A DNA stretch of 20,156 nt from CAYJBH01 sp964370765 (GCA_964370765.1 CAYJKW010000039.1:1-20156), one strand, 5' to 3'. Positions 13,495-20,015 are shown, numbered from the stretch's first letter. Notes: generated from the letters alone by a model not told the origin. A program made the numbers and translations.

Positions 13495-15372
13495 TTAACT
13501 CTCTAGTAGTTTCTCAAGTCTATAGTTTAATAAAAATGTTGCCACTATACTGCTTAACGACCCCAGTTCCTCTATAAAGTTCGTATCAAACTTGCGTTCA
13601 ACTTTAGAATTTTCATAACCTACAAACCCTACCATCTCACCCTTTGATACTATTGAAAACAATAATAACGATTTAATACCTGCAGCAGATATCAACTCTT
13701 TTTCTCTATCATTTGCAAGGTCATCTATCGTGTTCATAACAAACATCCTATGGCTAAGGGATTTCGTCATAGACTCTGCAAAATCATGCATCGGGAAATT
13801 ATTTAATATGCTGTTGTATCCAAACTCTTCCTCATTGTCCCAGCTAAACGTTTTTTTAAGCGATTGTTTATCATCGGTTAGTTCAAATATATAGGATTTA
13901 GAAAACGAGTACTGTTCGGCTAACAACTTTAATGCGGCAGGCATAATAATAGCTACATCCGCACTGTCCTGAAACATTCTAATAAAAAATTCTAATCGAT
14001 TACCATATAGACTTAGTGCAGTATTATTTTCGCTGTCAAGCTCGGTACGTGTTGAGGTATAAACCGGTTTGCCCATATCCTTTGAGTAGATGGCATATCC
14101 ATTTTTACCGCCAGCCTTAACGCTATACAGCGCTATATCTGCATACTGATATAGTGTTTCAAAGTCTTGTGCATGCTCCGGTGATTTTGCTATTCCGATA
14201 CTTGCAGAAATTGTAACCGGTGCGCCAACCTCGTGATAGGTTTTTTCAAATGCTTTACAGATGTCCATCGCCTTATCGGCCAAAACATCATCATCGAAAC
14301 AATTTTTTACAAGCACAAAAAACTCATCTCCGCCAAGACGCCCTATGATATCGTCAGATCGGAAAATTTCGGTCAGGCTATCAGAAAGCTGTGTAAGAAC
14401 CGCATCCCCATACATATGCCCGATATTGTCATTTACCTCTTTAAAGTTATCAATATCAATTATCATGAGGGTATGCCCACCATCGGCATCCCTACGTTGC
14501 CGTAATGTCTCTTTAATTAGGTGCTCGGTAGAGCTTCTGTTGTAAAGACCTGTGAGCGAATCCGTCTCGGAAAGTTTTGTTAATTTCTCTATCTCGTTTT
14601 GTTGAATAGTAATATCGTTCATCTTTCCAATAACCCTTGCAGCCTTCCCATCTGCATCGGGATACACCCTATAATGAACCATGTACCAATAGTTATTATT
14701 GGCATTGTCCTTTAGTTTTATTTTTTTAGATACAGTAGTACCATTAACAGAAAGAATATTTTTCGAGCTTACATCTTCGCGGCTTATAGCATCTACAATA
14801 TTTGAGTTTCGTATTAGGTCGGCGAAATTGTTAATTACCTCAGGTAGGTCAAAGCGCTTCGCAAACATTCCGGAACATATCATTGTATCATTTTGAATAT
14901 CGTATTCAAAAAAATTGTCCTCGGTTAGATTTCTAACCTTGTTCATAAAATCTTCCATGCTGTGCATCTCTGCCACAAAGTGTAGCTGCCGGATTCCGCT
15001 ACTAACCCCTACAGCCACAAATGTTTCGCCATCACGATCAAACAGCCTACCGGAAAAGTCCACCATGTAGTAGCCGTTATTTTTAGAATTAACCCTAAGC
15101 TTAATGTTAAACGTACGCTCACCCTGTTTGCCTAGTTGATCCTGCACTACTTTTATGCTATCTTCCCTGTCGTCAGGATGTATTAACCTAAGCGCTTTAT
15201 TATCAAATTGCTGTTTCAATTCGCGCCTTGAATAGCCAAGCAACCTTAAACATACTGAGTTTGCACTTATAAACGTATACTCCTTATCGGCAGTACATAT
15301 AAACATAGCGTTGTTATATTTAAACAAGCCATATTCCTGTGCAGTTATACTTTTTATCAACGAATCGGACAT
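13495..15372 (-). CDS. PAS-PAS-GGDEF-GAF diguanylate cyclase
   Basis: A 625-residue protein without membrane segments that should make c-di-GMP from two GTP. The first PAS domain is about 15-125 (FISANSVCLRLLGYS, HPDDRE), a second PAS-like domain about 150-258, GGDEF about 268-430 and a GAF-like domain about 450-625. The catalytic motif RLGGDEF is intact (347-351) and the product-inhibition I-site RSDD (338-341) is spaced exactly five residues before it. A sensory domain after the GGDEF, rather than before it, is less common. AAGGA precedes the ATG by 7 nt and a promoter lies upstream. It is the first gene of a two-gene unit with the opposing phosphodiesterase, so one transcript yields both synthesis and breakdown enzymes. 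The signals sensed are unknown. Confidence 0.93.
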   Translation of the reverse strand: MSDSLIKSITAQEYGLFKYNNAMFICTADKEYTFISANSVCLRLLGYSRRELKQQFDNKALRLIHPDDREDSIKVVQDQLGKQGERTFNIKLRVNSKNNGYYMVDFSGRLFDRDGETFVAVGVSSGIRQLHFVAEMHSMEDFMNKVRNLTEDNFFEYDIQNDTMICSGMFAKRFDLPEVINNFADLIRNSNIVDAISREDVSSKNILSVNGTTVSKKIKLKDNANNNYWYMVHYRVYPDADGKAARVIGKMNDITIQQNEIEKLTKLSETDSLTGLYNRSSTEHLIKETLRQRRDADGGHTLMIIDIDNFKEVNDNIGHMYGDAVLTQLSDSLTEIFRSDDIIGRLGGDEFFVLVKNCFDDDVLADKAMDICKAFEKTYHEVGAPVTISASIGIAKSPEHAQDFETLYQYADIALYSVKAGGKNGYAIYSKDMGKPVYTSTRTELDSENNTALSLYGNRLEFFIRMFQDSADVAIIMPAALKLLAEQYSFSKSYIFELTDDKQSLKKTFSWDNEEEFGYNSILNNFPMHDFAESMTKSLSHRMFVMNTIDDLANDREKELISAAGIKSLLLFSIVSKGEMVGFVGYENSKVERKFDTNFIEELGSLSSIVATFLLNYRLEKLLES

Positions 15373-15401
15373 TATAAATTCCTTTGTTATAATCTGTCTT
15401 T

Positions 15402-15430
15402 ATTTTACCATAAAGCAGCCGCAATGTAAA
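15402..15430 (-). promoter_or_regulatory. Sigma-A promoter of the c-di-GMP gene pair
   Basis: Minus strand: TTTACA (15430-15425), 17 bp, TAAAAT (15407-15402). The start near 15395 gives a leader of about 23 nt containing AAAGGA. Confidence 0.75.
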
Positions 15431-15486
15431 GTTAGCAAAGGCATATTTGGCAAAATAATCCAACTTAAACTTCATACTGTGTCGAA

Positions 15487-15515
15487 TTGACATAGGTAGT
15501 GCATTATGATATGAT
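15487..15515 (+). promoter_or_regulatory. Sigma-A promoter of the MATE gene
   Basis: TTGACA (15487-15492), 17 bp, TATGAT (15510-15515). The start is near 15522. It is divergent from the cyclase promoter; the two -35 boxes are 56 bp apart. Confidence 0.75.
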
Positions 15516-15543
15516 TTGATAGTTAAACTTGGCGACTATCAAA
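15515..15543. promoter_or_regulatory. Inverted repeat across the MATE start site, candidate operator
   Basis: TTTGATAG (15515-15522) and CTATCAAA (15536-15543) are perfect 8-bp inverted arms 13 bp apart. The first arm starts in the -10 box and the second overlaps the AAAGGA ribosome site. The 5' arm lies mostly upstream of the predicted transcript, so a DNA operator is more likely than an RNA hairpin. The regulator is unknown. Confidence 0.5.
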
Positions 15544-15550
15544 GGACTAT

Positions 15551-16900
15551 ATGAAAAAAGATGTATTATTAACAGGAAGTGTTTTCAAGGCATTAATTAC
15601 TTTTACACTTCCTATTATGTTTGCAATAATCTTGCAGGTTATGTATTCGACTGTAGATATGCTGATTGTCGGAAATTTCTCAACAGTTGCTAATGTATCG
15701 GCAGTATCTACCGGCAGCCAGCTTATGAACACCCTTGTGTCACTTTGCACTGGACTTGCAACAGGAACAACTATCTTGATAGGGCAAAATATTGGTCGCG
15801 CCGATACCGATAGCAACAATATACTTATCGGCAATTCTGTTTCGCTATTCTTGGCCGTATCAATGGTTGTTACCTGTATACTTTTAGCTTTTAACGGCGA
15901 GATAGTATCACTGCTAAACACCCCGACCGAGGCAGTAAGCGAGACATCTTCGTATATCTTTGTTTGCTCAATCGGAATACCGATGATATTTTTGTACAAC
16001 ATACTAAGTAGTATTTTTAGAGGGCTTGGCGACTCTAAAATTGCACTTGTTACTGTTGGAATTGCCTGTACAATAAATGTGATAGGGGACCTAATACTGG
16101 TGGGTGTTTTCGATTTAGGAGCAGCCGGTGCTGCAATCGCCACAACAGCAGCACAGACAATAAGTGTGATTTTGTCTGTAATAATAGCTGCTAAGAAAAA
16201 GCTTTTCACCATCAGTTTTGATATGTTTAAGGTTCGATTATCCTGCATAAAAAACGTACTGCAGCTTGGCCTTCCTATAGCTTTACAAAGCGTTTTAGTA
16301 AGCCTATCGTTCCTTGCAATTACCGTAATAATAAACCGCTTTGGGCTTGTATATTCTGCAGCTGTCGGACTTGTAGAAAAATTAATCGGCCTTGTAATGC
16401 TTGTTCCTATATCGTTCATGCAGTCAATATCTGTTTTTGTAGCACAAAATTTTGGTGCAGGGCAACACATGCGTGCAAAAAAAGGCACAATAATAAGTAT
16501 AGCCGTATCTTTAATATTCGGTATAGTTACAGGTTACATATCCTTTTTTCATCCCGAGCTACTGCTTAGAATTTTTAGTAATGATGCAGATGTCATCCTA
16601 ACAGCCAAAGACTATCTAAGAGCATACTCTATTGATACCCTACTGGTTCCATTTATGTTTAGTATGACCGGATATTTTAGCGGCTACGGAAAATCGATGT
16701 TTGTTATGGTGCAGGGCGTGTTTGGCGCTATCGCAATAAGAATAACCTTCGTTTACCTTTTTAGCCTAATAACCCCTACATCGTTATTTATTGTAGGGCT
16801 TGCAACACCACTTGCAACGTTTATCCAGATAATTTTATGCATTATCTACTATATGTATTTAACAAAGAATAACAAGCTTTACAGCAACAGCCAACTATAA
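15551..16900 (+). CDS. MATE-family efflux transporter
   Basis: An inner-membrane exporter of the multi-antimicrobial extrusion family, usually driven by Na+ or H+. The 449 residues form about 12 membrane helices in two homologous halves. The N-terminal half starts GSVFKALITFTLPIMFAIIL and carries the MATE pattern MYSTVDMLIVGNF, then SRG-like IFRGLGDSK after helix 4. The C-terminal half has GLPIALQSVLVSLSFLA and AQNFGAGQ. The length is normal and there are no breaks. AAAGGA lies 4 nt before the ATG. The substrate cannot be read from sequence; drugs, dyes and metabolites are all known for the family. No clear terminator follows before the small-RNA promoter at 16981. Confidence 0.93.
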   Translation: MKKDVLLTGSVFKALITFTLPIMFAIILQVMYSTVDMLIVGNFSTVANVSAVSTGSQLMNTLVSLCTGLATGTTILIGQNIGRADTDSNNILIGNSVSLFLAVSMVVTCILLAFNGEIVSLLNTPTEAVSETSSYIFVCSIGIPMIFLYNILSSIFRGLGDSKIALVTVGIACTINVIGDLILVGVFDLGAAGAAIATTAAQTISVILSVIIAAKKKLFTISFDMFKVRLSCIKNVLQLGLPIALQSVLVSLSFLAITVIINRFGLVYSAAVGLVEKLIGLVMLVPISFMQSISVFVAQNFGAGQHMRAKKGTIISIAVSLIFGIVTGYISFFHPELLLRIFSNDADVILTAKDYLRAYSIDTLLVPFMFSMTGYFSGYGKSMFVMVQGVFGAIAIRITFVYLFSLITPTSLFIVGLATPLATFIQIILCIIYYMYLTKNNKLYSNSQL

Positions 16901-16980
16901 TGCATATATCTTATTTGAATTACATACAAAACTAAACTAAAATTATATTAAAAATAAATAGAAAATTTTGAAGAAACCTG

Positions 16981-17009
16981 TTGACAAACGGTTACAAAAG
17001 TGTTACAAT
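16981..17009 (+). promoter_or_regulatory. Strong sigma-A promoter with no large gene behind it
   Basis: TTGACA (16981-16986), 17 bp, TACAAT (17004-17009). Predicted start at about 17016. The only plus-strand products before the terminator at 17048-17110 are a predicted ~95-nt RNA and a 20-codon ORF. Confidence 0.85.
16987..17007 (+). repeat. 21-nt direct repeat, upstream copy
   Basis: It matches 17163-17183 at 19 of 21 positions, counted by eye; the core GTTACAAAAGTGTTACA differs from the other copy at one base of 17. This copy lies in the promoter spacer and -10 of the small RNA. The two copies bracket the small RNA and both terminators. Confidence 0.8.
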
Positions 17010-17018
17010 TTGGTTACA
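16991..17018 (+). repeat. Three GTTACA direct repeats at 11-bp steps over the promoter
   Basis: GTTACA occurs at 16991-16996, 17002-17007 and 17013-17018, exactly one helical turn apart, covering the spacer, the -10 box and the start site. Phased 11-bp direct repeats are typical operators of OmpR/PhoB-family response regulators. The position over the -10 suggests repression. That a regulator binds here is inferred. Confidence 0.6.
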
Positions 17019-17028
17019 GGAATACGAA

Positions 17029-17091
17029 ATGTATTTACTCCTCATAAGATACGGTGCTTATCCTCCTCGGTACGCTAATGCGTATTGTTAA
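17029..17091 (+). CDS. Possible 20-residue Tyr-rich peptide inside the small RNA
   Basis: ATG at 17029 opens 20 codons ending in TAA at 17089-17091. AGGAA (17018-17022) lies 6 nt upstream, close to the predicted 5' end of the RNA. The peptide starts MYLLLIRY and has five Tyr of 20 residues (positions 2, 8, 11, 15, 19) and PP at 12-13. The stop codon coincides with the first bases of the terminator's 3' arm, so translating ribosomes would melt the stem, as in attenuator leader peptides. However, there is no plus-strand gene downstream to attenuate. It may be chance, a dual-function RNA or a relic leader. Confidence 0.3.
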   Translation: MYLLLIRYGAYPPRYANAYC

Positions 17092-17110
17092 GCACCGTAT
17101 CGTTGTTTTT
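17048..17110 (+). terminator. Intrinsic terminator of the small RNA
   Basis: GATACGGTGCTTA (17048-17060) pairs perfectly with TAAGCACCGTATC (17089-17101), followed by GTTG and five T. The 28-nt apical region holds an inner 5-bp hairpin. There is no T run on the minus strand, which fixes the direction. Confidence 0.82.
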
Positions 17111-17115
17111 CTAAT

Positions 17116-17157
17116 AAAAAAGCCTGCCGACATATATTTTGTACGGCAGGCTTTTTT
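17116..17157. terminator. Bidirectional terminator downstream of the CHR gene
   Basis: AAAAAAGCCTGCCG (17116-17129) and CGGCAGGCTTTTTT (17144-17157) form a perfect 14-bp stem with a 14-nt loop. It ends the minus-strand CHR transcript 10 nt after its stop codon and backs up the small-RNA terminator on the plus strand. Confidence 0.93.
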
Positions 17158-17162
17158 CGCGA

Positions 17163-17183
17163 AACTGTTACAAAATTGTTACA
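17163..17183 (+). repeat. 21-nt direct repeat, downstream copy inside the CHR 3' end
   Basis: The partner of 16987-17007, with 19 of 21 identical bases. It carries two GTTACA at the same 11-bp step (17167-17172 and 17178-17183). On the minus strand it encodes the last residues VTIL and the stop codon of the CHR protein, so it is both coding and a repeat. Confidence 0.8.
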
Positions 17184-18688
17184 CCAACTATACTTGTAAC
17201 AGCCGAAAGTAAGATTAAAAACACATCGTTAAGGTGAAACTTCTTATGTAGAAAGTGAACCATAAGATATATAGCAATAATCAATGCAAACATCGGCAAT
17301 ATCGACATATTATTTGCAGTAGAAATATGGAACACCTCGTTTAGCATGGAAAGAATGGTTGAAAGCAGTAGCCCACATATTACCGGCAACACCCACAGCT
17401 TTAAAACTTTAAATATGCTGAGATTGCTAAAAGCTTTATAAATTTCGGCTATGTAGATACAGATAACACAGCTTGTCATGGTTGCAACCATAAGTCCAAG
17501 CGCACCCATTAAAAATGCAAATGGCATCGACACCTCAAAGCCAAGTAAAAAACCTATTCCAGCCAGTATCTTAACAAGAATTGACCCCGGTAGTGCATTG
17601 GCAATTGGTAAAACCCTGCTATAAAACTCGGTGCTGCTGATAATTCCCGGCTCTACAAAAATGCCATCTGCAACGGTAAGGTAGGCCTCGCCTCCTCCAA
17701 AGCTTGTACCGGTAGAGACTACACCGTTTAACACAAAAAACAAAAGGTTATCGCTACTAATAATGAAGCAGATTACAAAAACAATTCCAGTCGCTATTAT
17801 AAACGGTAGGCTTCTTTCGGTTGCACCCTTCCAGTCTATATAAAGTTTTGTTGACTCGCCTACATCTTTTTTTGAGTCATATATAAGCATAAATATGGCT
17901 ACAACCAACATCAGCACCTGAATAATAGTATTGCCTATTCCAAGGTTTATTATTGACATTGATCCAAACATTAGCACATATAAAGCACCAAGAGCAAGTG
18001 CAACTACTATGCGTGGCCCTTTTAGGCGACCACCGGTAAAAAAAATAAAGAAAAACAAAAGTATAAGTACATTTATCGTCGATATATCAAAGATTGGCGT
18101 TGTCTGGGTAAATGCGTTTTCAATGCCAAGTCGAGTAAATGACGCCCTGATCTCCTTACCAAAAGTTAGTATAAGTGTGGTTATCATAAGTATAACCGCA
18201 GGTTTAATGAAATTCTGCTTTAGACTATCCTTCATAACCTTAGTTATGTAGCAGACAAGTAAAAATATAATAAAAACCGATATTCCTATTGCCGCCTGCT
18301 CGATAATATGTATTGCTGAATCTCCCAATATATCAAGTAGTGCAAGCAGACCTAATGTTATAAACACACCAGGAATTGATGTAAGCAATGCTGCAATAAA
18401 CATTCCTGTTTTACCAGCCATATCATGCCCTATAAGTGCGCCTAGCTTAACCGGCAACGCACCGGGAGTTATGTTGCTTATAACGGTAAAGTTGTTGTAC
18501 TCGTCCGGGTCAATGTACTTGTTATCCTCACATACTTCCTTTTCGATTACCGGAATCAATGCACTTCCCCCGCCAAAACCTATAAGGCCTATCTTTAAAA
18601 AAGACTTAGTCACATTTAAAAGTGCGGTTTTCTTATCAGAATCCGGAGGTTGCGCATTCTTGCTTTTTGCGCTGTTTTCTTCAACCAT
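17168..18688 (-). CDS. CHR-family (chromate transporter-like) membrane protein, two-domain form
   Basis: A 506-residue inner-membrane protein of the CHR superfamily with both homologous halves fused. Each half carries the glycine motif: GFGGGSALIPVIEKEV (37-52) followed by ISNITPGALPVKLG, and in the second half TSFGGGEAYLTV followed by ANALPGS. The canonical ChrA motifs are FGGP and PGP; here Pro is replaced (FGGG, PGA, PGS) in both halves, so chromate as substrate is not assured. About 10-12 membrane helices are visible. The start at 18688 is chosen because GGAGG lies 5 nt upstream and the promoter predicts transcription from about 18714, after the first in-frame ATG at 18730. Monocistronic, with its own promoter and terminator; the C-terminal codons lie in a 21-nt repeat. 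Confidence 0.85.
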   Translation of the reverse strand: MVEENSAKSKNAQPPDSDKKTALLNVTKSFLKIGLIGFGGGSALIPVIEKEVCEDNKYIDPDEYNNFTVISNITPGALPVKLGALIGHDMAGKTGMFIAALLTSIPGVFITLGLLALLDILGDSAIHIIEQAAIGISVFIIFLLVCYITKVMKDSLKQNFIKPAVILMITTLILTFGKEIRASFTRLGIENAFTQTTPIFDISTINVLILLFFFIFFTGGRLKGPRIVVALALGALYVLMFGSMSIINLGIGNTIIQVLMLVVAIFMLIYDSKKDVGESTKLYIDWKGATERSLPFIIATGIVFVICFIISSDNLLFFVLNGVVSTGTSFGGGEAYLTVADGIFVEPGIISSTEFYSRVLPIANALPGSILVKILAGIGFLLGFEVSMPFAFLMGALGLMVATMTSCVICIYIAEIYKAFSNLSIFKVLKLWVLPVICGLLLSTILSMLNEVFHISTANNMSILPMFALIIAIYLMVHFLHKKFHLNDVFLILLSAVTSIVGVTIL

Positions 18689-18720
18689 TATCCCCTCCAT
18701 CATTTTTATACTCGATTTTA

Positions 18721-18749
18721 ATTTTATCATAATTATTTTATTTCGTCAA
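18721..18749 (-). promoter_or_regulatory. Sigma-A promoter of the CHR gene
   Basis: Minus strand: TTGACG (18749-18744), 17 bp, TAAAAT (18726-18721). It begins immediately after the U run of the ridA terminator. The start near 18714 lies 26 nt before the ATG at 18688. Confidence 0.8.
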
Positions 18750-18750
18750 A

Positions 18751-18775
18751 CAAAAAAGGGGCTTTTGCCCCTTTT
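18751..18775 (-). terminator. Intrinsic terminator of ridA
   Basis: AAAAGGGGC (18754-18762) and GCCCCTTTT (18767-18775) form a 9-bp stem with a four-base loop. On the minus strand it runs into TTTTTTG. It lies 11 nt after the ridA stop. Confidence 0.88.
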
Positions 18776-18786
18776 GTTTGCTATTA

Positions 18787-19155
18787 CTATTTTACTGCGA
18801 TTGCTTCAATCTCGCAAAGTACACCCTTTGGAAGTTCCCTTACGGCAACACAGCTCCTTGCAGGTTTTGATACAAAGTACTTTGCATAAACCTCATTAAA
18901 TGCAGCAAAATCCTTCATATCTGCTAGGAAACAGGTTGTTTTAAAAACCTTTGTAAAATCTGTACCGGCTGACTCTAGTATAGCGCCAACATTTTTACAG
19001 CTAATCTCTGCCTGCTCAGATATTGTTACCGGCACCTCTCCATTTTCCGGGTTTACCGGAATCTGGCCCGATGTGTAGATAAATCCGTTAACCTCGAACC
19101 CTTGTGAGTAAGGACCGATGGCGCCCGGTGCTTTGTCCGTCGATAAAACCTTCAT
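18787..19155 (-). CDS. ridA: RidA family enamine/imine deaminase
   Basis: A small cytoplasmic enzyme that hydrolyses reactive 2-aminoacrylate and related imines released by PLP enzymes. The 122 residues cover the whole YjgF/RidA fold: APGAIGPYSQG near the N-terminus, FIYTSGQIPV, and PARSCVAV with Arg100, the active-site Arg corresponding to Arg105 of characterised RidA proteins, then CEIEAIA. Keeping this Arg supports true deaminase activity rather than a divergent paralogue. GGAGG precedes the ATG by 6 nt. It has its own promoter, whose -35 box abuts the stop codon of the upstream regulator gene, and its own terminator. Sitting next to a YheO/DauR-like regulator suggests an amino-acid-linked role. 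Confidence 0.94.
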   Translation of the reverse strand: MKVLSTDKAPGAIGPYSQGFEVNGFIYTSGQIPVNPENGEVPVTISEQAEISCKNVGAILESAGTDFTKVFKTTCFLADMKDFAAFNEVYAKYFVSKPARSCVAVRELPKGVLCEIEAIAVK

Positions 19156-19189
19156 TATTAACCTCCTTAATTGTTAATGTTCTTTACAA

Positions 19190-19218
19190 ATTATATAAAA
19201 AAAATTTTTGTTTGTCAA
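19190..19218 (-). promoter_or_regulatory. Consensus sigma-A promoter of ridA
   Basis: Minus strand: TTGACA (19218-19213), 17 bp, TATAAT (19195-19190), a full match. The -35 ends exactly where the stop codon of the upstream regulator gene (19219-19221) begins. The spacer contains runs of A and T that should bend the DNA. Confidence 0.88.
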
Positions 19219-19857
19219 TTATTCGTTTTCCATCGTTTTTATAAACCTATATATTGTAGCCTCAGAGTAATCGAGCTGGGTCGCAACCTCGGTAACCGCA
19301 CCCTTAACCAAAAACACACCTCGGGAGTGCATCTCTCGCAGAATACTCTTCTTTTCTTCCTTGTTCATTCTGCCTATTGTGGTACGAAACCGTTTGCAAC
19401 CCTCGTTTAAAACATCGGTTATCAGGGTGCCTATCGGTATGTTAAGCATCGGTTGGCTGTCTATCGATACCGATAGTTCCTGCTCCAGCTGTGCTCCGTT
19501 AGTAAAAACATCCATAGCGTTACGGATTCGTATAAATTCATCAACCACTAAACTTATGGTAAGCATATATTGAATATCCCCACTCTCATCCTTAAAGAAA
19601 TAGGTGGAGGAACGTAGCTTTCTCATGTTTCCAGAAAGTGATTTATAATTAACAACAAACGGAAGCTTTTTCATATCCTCGTTATCGAGGAAGAACTTTT
19701 CATTATTATCTATCGGTGTGCCTACACACACCTCATCATCCATAGCTTTTTCGACAAAAAGGTACTTCTCTGTATCCGCAACTACTATTCTATAAAATGG
19801 CCCCATTGTCTTTGTTAACATCTTAGCTAGACTTAATATTTCTTTTAAATTGTTCAT
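19219..19857 (-). CDS. YheO/DauR-like transcriptional regulator (PAS_6 plus HTH_22)
   Basis: A cytoplasmic DNA-binding regulator of 212 residues. The N-terminal YheO-type PAS-like domain spans about 5-115 (ILSLAKMLTKTMGPFYRIVV, GNMRKLRSSTYFFKD). The C-terminal HTH spans about 160-210, with KKSILREMHSRGVFLVKGAV then VATQLDYSEATIYRFIK, the HTH_22 signature. Known: Pseudomonas DauR of this family controls D-arginine catabolism, and other members sit near ridA-like genes. The start at 19857 is chosen over the in-frame ATG at 19935 because GAGGT lies 4 nt upstream and the promoter predicts transcription from about 19885. It is transcribed divergently from an unseen gene to the right, which is a likely target. 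The effector is unknown. Confidence 0.88.
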   Translation of the reverse strand: MNNLKEILSLAKMLTKTMGPFYRIVVADTEKYLFVEKAMDDEVCVGTPIDNNEKFFLDNEDMKKLPFVVNYKSLSGNMRKLRSSTYFFKDESGDIQYMLTISLVVDEFIRIRNAMDVFTNGAQLEQELSVSIDSQPMLNIPIGTLITDVLNEGCKRFRTTIGRMNKEEKKSILREMHSRGVFLVKGAVTEVATQLDYSEATIYRFIKTMENE

Positions 19858-19891
19858 AGCTACCTCAGTCCTTTTTTTGCTACCTGTATTA

Positions 19892-19920
19892 GTTATATCA
19901 CGTATTAAACAGAATAGCAA
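19892..19920 (-). promoter_or_regulatory. Sigma-A promoter of the YheO-like regulator
   Basis: Minus strand: TTGCTA (19920-19915), 17 bp, TATAAC (19897-19892), with TG one base before the -10 (extended -10). The start near 19885 lies 28 nt before the ATG at 19857. Confidence 0.7.
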
Positions 19921-19937
19921 GAAGTTTTTTGTCATTT

Positions 19938-19972
19938 TGCAAAAAAATTCTCATAACGATAATTTTTTCGCA
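19938..19972. repeat. Inverted AATTTTTTYGCA pair between divergent promoters
   Basis: TGCAAAAAAATT (19938-19949) and AATTTTTTCGCA (19961-19972) form a 12-11-12 inverted repeat with one mismatch. It lies between the regulator's -35 (19920) and the -35 of the rightward promoter (19981), a natural place for the operator of the adjacent regulator. A third copy is at 20046-20057. Confidence 0.55.
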
Positions 19973-19980
19973 AAAACGTA

Positions 19981-20009
19981 TTGACATGTATAAAAAATTA
20001 GACTACAAT
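19981..20009 (+). promoter_or_regulatory. Sigma-A promoter reading out of the right edge
   Basis: TTGACA (19981-19986), 17 bp, TACAAT (20004-20009). Start near 20016. No start codon with a suitable ribosome site follows before the window ends, so its gene lies beyond 20156. Confidence 0.85.
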
Positions 20010-20015
20010 AAAATA

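Larger units (their letters stand above)
17016..17110 (+). ncRNA. Candidate ~95-nt small RNA with two anti-Shine-Dalgarno segments
   Basis: The RNA is predicted from a promoter (16981-17009) to a terminator ending in TTTTT at 17106-17110. A 13-bp perfect stem (17048-17060 with 17089-17101) carries a second hairpin TACGC/GCGTA (17071-17075/17080-17084). Two pyrimidine stretches should be unpaired: ACTCCTCA (17037-17044) before the stem and TCCTCCTC (17061-17068) between the two stems. Both are complementary to Shine-Dalgarno cores. Known: Gram-positive small RNAs such as RsaE use exposed C/U-rich segments to block ribosome sites. Inferred: this RNA could act in trans on mRNAs. All neighbouring genes downstream are on the other strand, so it is not an mRNA leader for any gene here. 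It also contains a 20-codon ORF. Confidence 0.6.

Noticed and set aside
15547..16488. 313-codon open frame on the minus strand
   Set aside because: It lies wholly opposite the MATE gene, has no recognisable motif or ribosome site, and its Ser/Thr/Ile-rich composition is typical of antisense to membrane-helix codons.
17029..17110. Transcription attenuator controlling a downstream gene
   Set aside because: The arrangement looks like an attenuator, but a second terminator and then only minus-strand genes follow, so nothing on this strand can be controlled in cis.
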